In this document: positions 45,198 to 53,997 of the stretch, in pieces
Numbering within the stretch: the first letter of the stretch is position 1
How the letters are laid out: every line of letters begins with the position of its first letter
Assembly (NCBI RefSeq): GCF_009720485.1
Contig: NZ_CP045245.1
Coordinates: forward strand, 1,922,001 to 1,986,000
DNA: 64,000 nt
From: Cellulomonas sp. JZ18
GTDB lineage: Bacteria; Actinomycetota; Actinomycetes; Actinomycetales; Cellulomonadaceae
Direction of reading: 5' to 3'
Translations under genes and position numbers: made by a program
Notes under the pieces: model-generated
Seen by the model: the letters and a program-made list of their open reading frames with translations, nothing else
Told to the model about the DNA's origin: nothing
Database searches by the model: none

Positions 45198-46763
45198 TCA
45201 GGCCGCGTCCGGCCGGTCCTCGCGGCGGAGGCTGCGTGCACCGGCGGCACCGGCCACGACCACGCAGACCGCGAGGGCGGAGAACACCCACGCCGGCCAC
45301 TCCCCCAACCGCGTCGCCGGGGACAACGACGTGCGCAGCGGCAGCGTCGCGACCATCTGCGCCGCGGTGAACAGGTCCGTGCGCTGCGTCACCGCGCCGT
45401 TGGGCGTGATGACCGCGCTGACCCCGACGGTCGAGATCTGCACGGTCGCGCGGCCGTGCTCGATCGCGCGCAGGCGCGACATGGCGAGCTGCTGCGTGGA
45501 CTCGTCCGTCCACCCGAACGACGCGTTGTTCGTCTGCACGACGAGCACCTCGCCGCCCTCGCGGACCGCCTCGCGCACGAGGCCGTCGTAGGCCACCTCG
45601 AAGCAGATGACGTCGCCGAGGACGACCGTGCGCCCCAGGCGCGCGGACTCCAGCGGCACGACCCCCGGCTCCGAGCCGGCGAGCATGTCCTGCGTCACGA
45701 GGTCGACCGCGGACGAGAAGTGCCGCACGAACGAGCGCATCGGGATGTACTCGGCGAACGGCGCGGGCCGCTGCTTGGAGTACTCCGCCACGACGCCCGT
45801 GCCGGCCTCCCACAGCACGGCGGTGTTCCACCGGCCGCCGGACTCCGGGTACTCGACCGTCCCGACGAGCATCGGCGCCCCGACGTCACTGGCGGCCGCG
45901 TCGATGAGCCCCGCGGCCTCCGCGTCGACCTGCGGGTCGATGTCCGAGCCGTTCTCGGGCCACAGCACCACGTCGAGCTCGCCGGGCGCCACCTGCTCGA
46001 GCAGCGCGCGTGTCCCCGCGACGTGGTTGTCGAGCACCTGACGGCGCTGCCCGAACGCGTCGAGCCGACCAGGCTCGGGGACGTTGCCCTGCACCGCGCC
46101 CACCCGCAGCGTGCCGGACTCGGCGCCCGTCTCGAGCGGGATCGCGAGGGCGCCCACGACGACGGCGGCGACCGCCGCCAGGGCGCCGACGGTGCGGCCG
46201 AGCGCCACCCGCCGCGCCGCGAGCAGCGCACGGGCCAGGAGCACGCCGACGGCGGCGACGGCCGCGGTGAGCAGAGGTGTGCCGCCCAGCCACGTCACGG
46301 CCGCCAGCGGCGAGTCCGCCTGGGAGAACGCGAGCCGGCCCCACGGGAACCCGCCGAAGGGCCACGCGGACCGCAGCTCCTCGACGCCGACCCAGAGCAC
46401 GACGAACACCACGAGCTGCCACCCGCCGCTGCGCCACACCGCGTGCCCGCGGCGGGCCCAGGACCAGGCGGCGCCGAACAGCGCGACGAACCCCGCCTCC
46501 ACGAGGCTCAGGGCAGCCCACGGCACGGCGCCGACGGCCTCGTGCGCCCACAGGATCATCGGCGCGAAGCAGGCCAGCCCCCACACGAGACCGACGAGCG
46601 CGTTCCAGCGTGCGCTGTCGCGCCGCAGGGCGAGGTACAGCAGGGCGACCCCGGCGTAGGCGGCTCCCCACCACCCCGGATCGGGGAACGCCGCCCGGGT
46701 GAGCAGGCCGCCCGCCGCGGCGAGCAGCAGCGTCACCCAGCGGGTGGGAGGCGGGAGGGGCAC
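45198..46763 (-). CDS. lnt: Apolipoprotein N-acyltransferase
   Basis: Membrane enzyme adding the third acyl chain to lipoproteins (521 residues). About seven N-terminal hydrophobic helices precede a nitrilase-type domain with the expected triad: Glu in LWPENGSD, Lys in YSKQRPAPFAEYIP and Cys in VICFEVAYDG. TACCCT lies 6 nt before GTG 46763, so I choose this leaderless start over upstream in-frame starts. In many relatives a polyprenol-phosphate mannosyltransferase gene lies between lnt and rbpA; none is here. Confidence 0.92.
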   Translation of the reverse strand: MPLPPPTRWVTLLLAAAGGLLTRAAFPDPGWWGAAYAGVALLYLALRRDSARWNALVGLVWGLACFAPMILWAHEAVGAVPWAALSLVEAGFVALFGAAWSWARRGHAVWRSGGWQLVVFVVLWVGVEELRSAWPFGGFPWGRLAFSQADSPLAAVTWLGGTPLLTAAVAAVGVLLARALLAARRVALGRTVGALAAVAAVVVGALAIPLETGAESGTLRVGAVQGNVPEPGRLDAFGQRRQVLDNHVAGTRALLEQVAPGELDVVLWPENGSDIDPQVDAEAAGLIDAAASDVGAPMLVGTVEYPESGGRWNTAVLWEAGTGVVAEYSKQRPAPFAEYIPMRSFVRHFSSAVDLVTQDMLAGSEPGVVPLESARLGRTVVLGDVICFEVAYDGLVREAVREGGEVLVVQTNNASFGWTDESTQQLAMSRLRAIEHGRATVQISTVGVSAVITPNGAVTQRTDLFTAAQMVATLPLRTSLSPATRLGEWPAWVFSALAVCVVVAGAAGARSLRREDRPDAA

Positions 46764-46837
46764 CGCGTCAGGGTACGTCAGCCGCCGGGCGCGACCGCCG
46801 GCCGCGCGACGCACGTGCGGTGGCCCGTGTCACGGGC

Positions 46838-47035
46838 GCACCGGGCCGGGGTGTCCCTGCGGGGCCTGCCCCGGCCCGGTGCACCCGACCGACCGGCCCG
46901 CGCGCCCTTCGTACCGGCGAGGACCGGGGTCCTGCCGTTGTCTGTTGAGCGCGCGGGCCCGGCCGGAGCTCGTGCCGAGCGGCACCCGACGAGCAGTCGG
47001 TGGCCCCCCTGTGGTGCCCGCGCCGGCAAGCCACC
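46838..47035 (-). ncRNA. Candidate structured non-coding RNA
   Basis: A 498-bp gap without a convincing gene holds four nested hairpins: 46999-47035 (6-bp closing stem), 46968-46994, a long arm 46895-46959 (11-bp perfect helix, 9x11-nt internal loop, apical hairpin 46915-46937), and a 14-bp perfect hairpin 46838-46882 resembling a terminator. A promoter-like TTGACA (47066-47071) and TAGGTT (47041-47046), spacer 19, point to the minus strand, with a start near 47034. On that strand the internal loops are A-rich (AACAGACAA, TACGAAGG). I do not recognise a known RNA family. Confidence 0.45.
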
Positions 47036-47040
47036 AGCGA

Positions 47041-47071
47041 ACCTACTCCGCGGGTCGCGCAGGGTGTCAAG
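47041..47071 (-). promoter_or_regulatory. Promoter of the candidate RNA gene
   Basis: Consensus TTGACA and TAGGTT with a 19-bp spacer, a little long, placing the start at the foot of the first hairpin. Confidence 0.45.
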
Positions 47072-47261
47072 ACCGCGTCGCAGCAGGTCAGCGGCCTCAG
47101 CCCTGGTCAGGCCCGTCCGATTCGTCGGGTACGCGCGCGCAGCCCCGGCGTGTCGCCGCGCGTGTCGGCCGACACGCGCGGGCGCCGCGGGGCACCGCGG
47201 CGGCGGGCCCGACCCGATCGTGCGCGGATTCACCCGTTCGGCCGCACCGCCGTGCTGGTCG

Positions 47262-48890
47262 TCAGTCCAGCTCGTCGTGCAGCACGACCCCGGCGCGGAC
47301 GGTCCGCACGCACCTGGGCGCGGGTGCGCCGGGCGACAGGTCGGGCAGCAGCGGGGACCCCGCGCGCGCGTCGGCGCTCCACGTGGAGGTCCGCGACGCC
47401 TGCACCACCAGGTGCTCGGCCCGCCACACGGCCAGGTGCGCCGGTGCCCCCACCCGCAGCTCGCCGGCGCCCGTGTGGTCGAGGTGGGCCAGTCGCCACC
47501 CGCCACGGGTGGCGGCCCGGAACGCGGCGCGCACGGACACGCGCTGGTCGGGCTCGTGGTGGTGCGCGGCGGCGCGCACGCCCGCCCACGGGTCGACGGG
47601 CGTCACCGGGGCGTCCGAGCCGAGGGCCAGCGGCACGCCCGCGGCGGCCAGGTCCGCCAGCGGGTTCAGGGCGGCGGCACGTCCGCGACCGAGCCGCGCG
47701 GCGTACATGCCGTCGGGGCCGCCCCACGCGGCGTCGAACGCCGGCTGCACCGAGAGCCGCAGCCCCAGGAGCACGATCTGCGCGAGCGAGGGCGCGTCGA
47801 CGAGCTCCGCGTGCTCCAGCCGGTGCCCGGCGCCCGCCACCGCGGCCATGCCCTCCACGTCCGCCGCGGCACGCAGCCCCAGCAGGACCTCGTCGAGCGC
47901 GCGGTCGCCGATGACGTGGAACGCCGCGTGCGAGCCGGCGCGGGTCACGGCCGTGACGTGGTTCGCCACCTCCTCCGCGGTGAGGTAGAGGCGGCCGCGC
48001 GTGTCCGGCGCGTCGGCGTACGGCTGACGCAGCGCCGCGGTGCGTGAGCCGATCGAGCCGTCGACGTTGAGGTCCCCGCCGATGCCGGTGAGGCCGGGCA
48101 GGTCGGCGAGCAGCGCCCGCGCGTCGTCGACCGTGACGCAGCGCTCGCCGCGGTAGCCGATCACGAGGGGCAGGGCCGACGACGGGTCGGCGGTCAGGGC
48201 GAGCAGCTCGCGCAGACCCGCCCTCGTGTCGATCGACGGGGCCGACTGCTCGTGCACCGCGACGACACCCGCCGCCGCGGCGGCCGTCAGGGCCTCGCGG
48301 TAGAGGGCGGTCCGCTCCTCCGCGTCCACCTCGCGGGCGAGGGCGCGGGCGGCGTGGTGCGCCTCGCGCTCGACGCGCCCGTCCTCGCTCCACCCGGGCA
48401 GGGCACGCAGCCCCGCCGCGTCCGCGAGCGGCGTCGACACGACGGCCGAGTGGACGTCGACCCGCGCCAGGTAGACGGGGATCCCCGGTGCGACCGCGTC
48501 CACCTCCGCGCGCGTCGGCGGCCGGCCCTCCGGCCACGTCCGCTCGTCCCAGCCCGAGCCGAGCAGCGGCCGGCGGTCCCCCCGGGCGGTCGGCGACGGC
48601 GCGCGCGAGCGCGGCGAGCGCGTCGGCCACGCTGCGCACGCCCGCGGCCGCGGACAGGTCCACCCCGCGGGCCGCGAGCGCGGTCTCCAGCAGGTGCACG
48701 TGGGCGTCGACGAACCCGGGGCGACGAGCGCGCCCTCGAGGTCGACGACCTCGTCGACGCTGGCCACCAGGCCGTCGGCGGTGTCGTCGGAGCCCATCCA
48801 CGCGACGGTGCCGTCCTCGACGAGGATGGCCTCCGCGAAGGGGTCGGACGGGGAGTGGACGACGCCGTGGCGGTAGAGGGTCGAGGTCAC
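47262..48890 (-). CDS. Amidohydrolase family protein (YtcJ-like), two compensating frameshifts
   Basis: Metal-dependent hydrolase of about 542 residues. The N terminus ALVAPG and the rest from GSGWDERTWPEG share one frame, but between about 48580 and 48718 the natural sequence (FVDAHVHLLETALAARGVDL) lies in another. A base is missing near CCC/GGGG 48715-48721 and an extra one lies in CCCCCC 48578-48583, so the frame is restored. The metal-binding HxH motif is in the displaced part. Later motifs FHVIGDRAL, HRLEHAELVD and LGSDAPVTPVDPW fit YtcJ-type amidohydrolases. TAGGGT lies 8 nt before GTG 48890. Confidence 0.82.
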   Translation of the reverse strand: MTSTLYRHGVVHSPSDPFAEAILVEDGTVAWMGSDDTADGLVASVDEVVDLEGALVAPGSSTPTCTCWRPRSRPAGWTCPRPRACAAWPTRSPRSRAPSPTARGDRRPLLGSGWDERTWPEGRPPTRAEVDAVAPGIPVYLARVDVHSAVVSTPLADAAGLRALPGWSEDGRVEREAHHAARALAREVDAEERTALYREALTAAAAAGVVAVHEQSAPSIDTRAGLRELLALTADPSSALPLVIGYRGERCVTVDDARALLADLPGLTGIGGDLNVDGSIGSRTAALRQPYADAPDTRGRLYLTAEEVANHVTAVTRAGSHAAFHVIGDRALDEVLLGLRAAADVEGMAAVAGAGHRLEHAELVDAPSLAQIVLLGLRLSVQPAFDAAWGGPDGMYAARLGRGRAAALNPLADLAAAGVPLALGSDAPVTPVDPWAGVRAAAHHHEPDQRVSVRAAFRAATRGGWRLAHLDHTGAGELRVGAPAHLAVWRAEHLVVQASRTSTWSADARAGSPLLPDLSPGAPAPRCVRTVRAGVVLHDELD

Positions 48891-48920
48891 ATCCGCACAC
48901 CCTAGGCCCGCGGGGGTCGC

Positions 48921-51770
48921 TCAGACGGCGGAGTAGGCCACCACCCCGCGGCGCAGCGCCGTCACGGCCCGGTCGGCCGTCGTGCGCAGGCGTGCGGTGG
49001 GTGCGGCGCCCGCGATCTGGTCGAGCACGTCCACGACCTGCTTCACCCAGCGCACGAAGTCGCCCGCGGCGAGGTCGCCGCCGCGCAGGACCGAGTCGAG
49101 GCTGCGTCCGGCGGCCCAGCGGTGGATGGGCTCGACGAGCCCGGTGTCGAGCGGCTGGATCGTCTCCAGCCGGTGCCGGTGCTCGAGGTCCTCCAGCTCC
49201 GACCAGGCGCGCACGGCCGCGTCGAGCGCCCGCCCCAGCCGGCTCTCCGGCCCGCCCGGCACGCGCGGCTCGACCTCCTCGTCCCGCCGCGACCGGTAGA
49301 CGAGGGCCGAGACGGCCGCGGCGAGCTGCGGGGCGTCCAGCTCGTCCCACACGCCGCGGCGCAGGCACTCCGCGAGCAGCAGGTCGTTCTCCGCGTACAG
49401 GCGGCGCAACCAGCGGCCGGCGTCGGTGACCCTGAGCGACGTGCCGGTACCACCGCTCGGCTCGGTCCGCTCCAGGTAGCCCTGGGTGACCAGCACGTCG
49501 CAGATGCGGTCGAACACGGCCGCGATCGACCCCGTGCGGCCCGCGATCCGCGCCACGAGCGCGTCGTGCTCCGACTTGAGCCGGTGCCAGCGCTCGGCCC
49601 AGCGCGCGTGCTCCTCGCGGTCCGGGCAGCGGTGGCACGGGTGGGCACGCAGGCGGCGGCGCATGGCCTCCAGCTCCGCGTCGTCGGCGGCCGCCGTGCG
49701 GCGCGCGTCCCGGCGGCCCTGCCGTCCCGCGGGCGGGACGAGGTCGAGGTCGTCCAGGTACCCGCGCAGGCGCGCGGCGAGGTCGCGGCGCGCCGCCGGA
49801 ACGCGCACGTTGAACGACCCCGGCACGCGCAGGGAGCCGACGGTGCGCGCTCCGGGGCCGACGTCGGCCACCGTCAGGCGCCGCACCTGCCGGTCCGTGG
49901 TGAGCACGGTCGGCTTCGGGCCGTCGAACCCCGGGCGGCCGCCGGGGTCGACGACGACGCCGTAGGACGCGCGCCGGCCCGCCGGGACCTCGAGGACGTC
50001 GCCGACGCGCAGGCCCTCGAGCGAGCGCGCGACGTCCGCGCGACGGGCGGACGCCGCCTGCTTGGTCAGCTCGCGCTCGCGGTCCCCGATCGCCCGGCGC
50101 AGGGCCGCGTACTCCGTGAAGTCCCCCAGGTCGCACGCCATCGCCTCGGCGTACCCGTCGAGCGCCTCCGCGTGCGCCTGCGCCTGGCGTGCGAGCCCGA
50201 CGACGCCCCGGTCGGCCTGGAACTGCGCGAAGGACGTCTCGAGGACCTCGCGGGCGCGCTCACGCCCCACCTGGGCGACGAGGTTCACGGCCATGTTGTA
50301 GGTGGGCCGGAACGACGAGCGCAGCGGGTACAGCCGGCGCGACGCGAGACCGGCCAGCTGGACGGGGTCGAGCCCGGTGTGGGCGACGACGACCGCGTGC
50401 CCCTCGGTGTCGATGCCGCGCCGCCCTGCACGCCCGGTGAGCTGGGTGTACTCGCCCGGTGTGATGTCCACGTGCTGCGAGCCGTCCCACTTGACGAGGC
50501 GCTCGAGCACGACGGACCGGGCGGGCATGTTGATGCCGAGGGCCAGGGTCTCGGTCGCGAACACGACCTTGACCAGGCCGCGGGAGAACAGGTCCTCGAC
50601 GGTCTCCTTGAACAGGGGCAGCATGCCCGCGTGGTGCGCGGCGACGCCCCGTGCGAGGGCGTCCTCGAACGCGTCGTAGCCGAGGACGCCGAGGTCCTCG
50701 GGCGGGATCGCGGCGCAGCGCTCCTCCGCGATGCGGCGGATCTCCGCCTGCTCGGCGGGCGTGGTCAGGCGCACCCCCGCCGAGAGGCACTGCTGCACGG
50801 CGGCCTCGCAGCCCGCCCGCGAGAAGATGAACACGATCGCCGGCAGGAGGCTCTCCTGCGCGAGGGTGTCGATGACGGCGAACCGCGGCGCCTGCCGGAT
50901 GCCGATGCCCGGGCCGCCGCGTCCGCGTCCCCGGGGGCCGCGGTCCCCGGGGCCGCGCCGGTCGCGCCCGTCGCCGGACGCGCGGCGCAGCAGGTGCGTG
51001 AGGTCCGGGTTGATCGGCGGGTCGACGCCCGGGTCGGTGGGGTCGACGTGCCCGGCGTACAGGTCCAGCAGCTCGTCACCGACCAGGACGTGCTGGCCCA
51101 GGGGCACGGGACGGTGCTCGCTGACGACGACCGTGGTGTCGCCGCGCACCGTCGACAGCCAGTCGCCGAACTCCTCCGCGTTCGAGACCGTCGCCGAGAG
51201 GGACACCAGCTGCACGTCGTCGGGCAGGTGGATGATCACCTCCTCCCAGACCGGCCCGCGGAACCGGTCGGCGAGGTAGTGCACCTCGTCCATGACGACG
51301 TACCCGAGGCCCGCCAGCGCCGGCGAGCCCGCGTAGAGCATGTTGCGCAGGACCTCGGTGGTCATGACGACGACGTCGGCGTCGCCGTTGACGTTCGTGT
51401 CGCCCGTCAGCAGCCCGACGCGCTCCTGGCCGTGCACGCGGGCCAGGTCGGCGTACTTCTGGTTCGAGAGCGCCTTGATGGGGGTCGTGTAGAACGCCTT
51501 GCGGCCGGACGCGAGCGCCAGGTGCACCGCGAACTCCCCCACGACCGTCTTCCCGGCTCCCGTCGGGGCGGCCACGAGGACGCCGCTGCCGCGCTCGAGC
51601 GCGACGCAGGCCTCGACCTGGAAGTCGTCGAGCGGGAAGTCGAGGCGCGCGCGGAACTCGCCGAGCGCGCTGCGGTCGGCGCTCGCGCGGCGACGGGCCG
51701 CGGCGTAGCGCTCGGCCGGCGAGAGCTCCGTCTCGTCGGTGCGGGGGCGGGGGCGGGACGAGCGTGCCAC
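48921..51770 (-). CDS. helY: DEVH-box RNA helicase HelY (Ski2/Mtr4-like)
   Basis: 949-residue helicase. Motifs: DFQVEACVALERG, Walker A APTGAGKTVVGEFA, TTPIKALSNQK, DEVHYL, SLSATVSNAEEF, and QLTGRAGRRGID. The C-terminal half has the winged-helix and helical domains of exosome-type helicases, including Cys residues in HPCHRCPDREEHARW. A Gly/Arg-rich insert lies near residue 280. TAGGGT 6 nt before GTG 51770 indicates a leaderless start. Position beside tatC/tatA/pafBC is conserved in actinobacteria. Confidence 0.94.
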   Translation of the reverse strand: MARSSRPRPRTDETELSPAERYAAARRRASADRSALGEFRARLDFPLDDFQVEACVALERGSGVLVAAPTGAGKTVVGEFAVHLALASGRKAFYTTPIKALSNQKYADLARVHGQERVGLLTGDTNVNGDADVVVMTTEVLRNMLYAGSPALAGLGYVVMDEVHYLADRFRGPVWEEVIIHLPDDVQLVSLSATVSNAEEFGDWLSTVRGDTTVVVSEHRPVPLGQHVLVGDELLDLYAGHVDPTDPGVDPPINPDLTHLLRRASGDGRDRRGPGDRGPRGRGRGGPGIGIRQAPRFAVIDTLAQESLLPAIVFIFSRAGCEAAVQQCLSAGVRLTTPAEQAEIRRIAEERCAAIPPEDLGVLGYDAFEDALARGVAAHHAGMLPLFKETVEDLFSRGLVKVVFATETLALGINMPARSVVLERLVKWDGSQHVDITPGEYTQLTGRAGRRGIDTEGHAVVVAHTGLDPVQLAGLASRRLYPLRSSFRPTYNMAVNLVAQVGRERAREVLETSFAQFQADRGVVGLARQAQAHAEALDGYAEAMACDLGDFTEYAALRRAIGDRERELTKQAASARRADVARSLEGLRVGDVLEVPAGRRASYGVVVDPGGRPGFDGPKPTVLTTDRQVRRLTVADVGPGARTVGSLRVPGSFNVRVPAARRDLAARLRGYLDDLDLVPPAGRQGRRDARRTAAADDAELEAMRRRLRAHPCHRCPDREEHARWAERWHRLKSEHDALVARIAGRTGSIAAVFDRICDVLVTQGYLERTEPSGGTGTSLRVTDAGRWLRRLYAENDLLLAECLRRGVWDELDAPQLAAAVSALVYRSRRDEEVEPRVPGGPESRLGRALDAAVRAWSELEDLEHRHRLETIQPLDTGLVEPIHRWAAGRSLDSVLRGGDLAAGDFVRWVKQVVDVLDQIAGAAPTARLRTTADRAVTALRRGVVAYSAV

Positions 51771-51785
51771 CCGTCCACCCTAGGC

Positions 51786-52712
51786 TCAGGTCGGCCCGGA
51801 CCTCGCGCCGAGCAGCGACAACGCCCCGGGGACGACCTCGGCGACGAGCGGGAGCGGGCCGACGGGCTCCCCGTCCGCGAACGCCGCCGGGGGCGGCGGC
51901 CCGTGGTCCGGCAGGGGCTCGACGAGCACGCGCCGCGCCCGCAGGACCGTCACGCGCGCGTCGCGCACGTGCCGGCCGCGGTAGACCCCGGGGAAGACCC
52001 GGACGACGTCCGCGCGCCTGAGGGGCCCGGCGAGGACGACGTCGAGCAGCCCGTCCGCCGGGTCGGCTCCGGGCGCGACGTGCAGCCCGCCGCCGAACCA
52101 CGGGGTGCTCGCCACGGCGACGAGCGTGCCGCCGCCCTCCCACACGGACCCGTCGTGGGTGACGCGGTACCCGTACGGCCGGAACGTCCGCAGCTCGGGG
52201 ACGAGGGCGCGCACGTAGCGCGCGCTCCCCCGCGGCCACCGCAGGCCGTTGGCGCGGGCGTTGACGGCGGCGTCCAGGCCGCACGACAGCACCCCGACGT
52301 ACCACGCCCGCGGAGCGGCGTCGGGTGGGCCGACGCGGACGGCGTCCACGGCGACCGGCCCCGTGCGCAGGCCCCGGCTCACCGCGGCGACGGCGGCCCT
52401 GACGTCGCCCCGCGGCAGCCCGAGAGAGCGCGCGACGTCGTTGCCGGTGCCCGTCGCGACGACGCCCAGCGGCACGTCGGTGCCGACGACCGCCTCGGCC
52501 CCGAGGTGCACGGTCCCGTCGCCGCCGACGACCACGAGCGCGTCGATCCCGTCACGGACGGCCGCTCGTGCGTGGTGCGCGGCCTGGGCCGCGGTGGCGG
52601 CGGACAGGTCCTGCACGTCGTGGCCGTCCGCGCGCAGCAGCGAGAGCGTCCGACGGCCTGCGTCGCGTCCGCCCCCGGCCGTGGGGTTGACCACCAGCCC
52701 GAGGACGCTCAC
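51786..52712 (-). CDS. Diacylglycerol kinase catalytic-domain (lipid kinase) protein
   Basis: 308-residue DagK/YegS-type kinase phosphorylating diacylglycerol or sphingoid-like lipids. LGLVVNPTAGGGRDAGRR, VVVGGDGTVHLGAEAV (GGDGT motif) and VVATGTGNDVARSLGLPRG are signature motifs; the C-terminal beta-rich half follows. GTG 52712 overlaps the tatC stop. Confidence 0.9.
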   Translation of the reverse strand: MSVLGLVVNPTAGGGRDAGRRTLSLLRADGHDVQDLSAATAAQAAHHARAAVRDGIDALVVVGGDGTVHLGAEAVVGTDVPLGVVATGTGNDVARSLGLPRGDVRAAVAAVSRGLRTGPVAVDAVRVGPPDAAPRAWYVGVLSCGLDAAVNARANGLRWPRGSARYVRALVPELRTFRPYGYRVTHDGSVWEGGGTLVAVASTPWFGGGLHVAPGADPADGLLDVVLAGPLRRADVVRVFPGVYRGRHVRDARVTVLRARRVLVEPLPDHGPPPPAAFADGEPVGPLPLVAEVVPGALSLLGARSGPT

Positions 52713-53581
52713 CCGGCGTCGGTCGCCGGGCCCCCGGTGCGGGGGGCGCGGTCCGCCCGCTCCCCCGGCCGCTCGCCCGGCATCGTGCCGTCGAGCCGCG
52801 GCAGTCCCTCGGCCACGAGACGACGGTCCACGCGCCGGTCGTGCAGCAGGCACAGCCCGAGCGCGCCGACGTAGAGCAGGCACATGGGGAACGCCACCGC
52901 GAGCATCGTCACCACGTCGGGCGTCGGCGTCGCGACGGCCGCGAAGACGAACGAGATGAGCACGGCCCAGCGCCAGCCCTGGGCCCAGGTGCGGGCCTGC
53001 ACGAGCCCGGTCATGTTGAGCGCCACCATCACGACCGGCAGCAGGAACGCGGCCCCGAACGCGAGCATGAGCCGCATGACGAAGCTGAGGTACAGCTGCC
53101 CGTCCGTGACGTTCGCCGTGCCCGGCGGGGTGAAGTCGAGAAGGAGGCGCACGGCGTTCGGCAGCACCAGCCACGCCAGCCCGGCGCCGGCGAGGAAGAG
53201 CGGCACGGCGGCCGCGAGGAATCCGACCGCGTAGAGCCGCTCCCGACGCGTCAGTCCCGGGGTGATGAAGGCCCACAGCTGGTACAGCCACCACGGGCTG
53301 CTGATCAGCACCCCGAGGAACAGCGACACCTTGACCTGCATGTCGAAGGCGGTGGCGACGCCGGCGAAGTTCAGCGTGACGACCTCGTCACGCCCGGCGG
53401 CGACCTGCCGCACCGGCTCCTGCAGCAGCGCGAACACCGGCTCGTAGAGGAGCCACCCGGCGATGCCGCCGAGCACGAGGCCGACGGCGATGAGCACCAG
53501 GCGGCGCCGGAGCTCGCGCAGGTGCTCGCGCAGCGGCATCCGGCCGCCGGGCTCGCGCGAGCGGCGGGGGGACCTGCTCAC
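52709..53581 (-). CDS. tatC: Sec-independent protein translocase TatC
   Basis: 290-residue core of the twin-arginine export system, recognising RR signal peptides. LREHLRELRRRLVLIA near the N terminus, FAGVATAFDMQVKVSLFLG, WLYQLWAFITPGLTRRER and six hydrophobic helices fit the family. A hydrophilic 50-residue tail follows the last helix. It starts 7 nt after tatA. Confidence 0.95.
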   Translation of the reverse strand: MSRSPRRSREPGGRMPLREHLRELRRRLVLIAVGLVLGGIAGWLLYEPVFALLQEPVRQVAAGRDEVVTLNFAGVATAFDMQVKVSLFLGVLISSPWWLYQLWAFITPGLTRRERLYAVGFLAAAVPLFLAGAGLAWLVLPNAVRLLLDFTPPGTANVTDGQLYLSFVMRLMLAFGAAFLLPVVMVALNMTGLVQARTWAQGWRWAVLISFVFAAVATPTPDVVTMLAVAFPMCLLYVGALGLCLLHDRRVDRRLVAEGLPRLDGTMPGERPGERADRAPRTGGPATDAG

Positions 53582-53588
53582 GCCGGCG

Positions 53589-53867
53589 TCAGGCGCGCGG
53601 CGGTGCGGCGGCGTCCGGCGGCGTGTCCGCGGGAGCCTGCGGTGCCGTGCCGGCGACCGGGTCGGGTCCGGGGACCGCGGGACCGGTCACGGCGGTCTTC
53701 GGTGCGGCCGCGTCGCGTCGGTCGTCGTCCGCGAGGTCCTTGACCTCGTTCTTGAAGATCTTCATCGACTGGCCCACGGACCGCGCGAGGCCGGGCAGCC
53801 GGTTCGCCCCGAAGAGGAGGACGACCACCACCAGCACGATGAGGATGTGGCTCAGCTGAGGACGCAC
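53589..53867 (-). CDS. tatA: Sec-independent protein translocase TatA
   Basis: 92-residue pore-forming subunit. N-terminal helix ILIVLVVVVLLFGANRLPGL, then amphipathic SVGQSMKIFKNEVKDLADD and a Pro/Ala-rich tail. GGAG precedes GTG 53867. The promoter upstream carries a palindrome over the -35 box. Confidence 0.95.
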   Translation of the reverse strand: MRPQLSHILIVLVVVVLLFGANRLPGLARSVGQSMKIFKNEVKDLADDDRRDAAAPKTAVTGPAVPGPDPVAGTAPQAPADTPPDAAAPPRA

Positions 53868-53902
53868 GACGCACTCCTGCCATCGACGGCGTTGACGTGG
53901 TC

Positions 53903-53938
53903 AGTCTACGCCGACGACACGGTGCGTCGAAGCGCTTC
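53903..53938 (-). promoter_or_regulatory. tatA promoter with overlapping palindromic operator
   Basis: On the minus strand TTCGAC (53926-53931) and TAGACT (53903-53908) with a 17-bp spacer. The perfect palindrome GAAGCGCTTC (53929-53938) overlaps the -35 box, where a repressor would block polymerase. Confidence 0.5.
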
Positions 53939-53997
53939 ACCGGCACGCCCGGGGGCGACGGGTCGGCGACGGCCCGGTGACCGGAACGTGACGGGGG

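Noticed and set aside
46778..47506. Open frame over the lnt-amidohydrolase gap (LTRAEAADLLRRGLDTL...)
   Set aside because: One short helix-like stretch, but the rest is Arg/Pro/Gly filler, it runs antisense-free into the amidohydrolase 3' end, and the DNA is better explained by RNA structure.
44565..48047. Very long plus-strand open frame antisense to lnt and the amidohydrolase
   Set aside because: Arg/His/Gly-rich shadow frame typical of high-GC DNA; the opposite strand encodes clear families.
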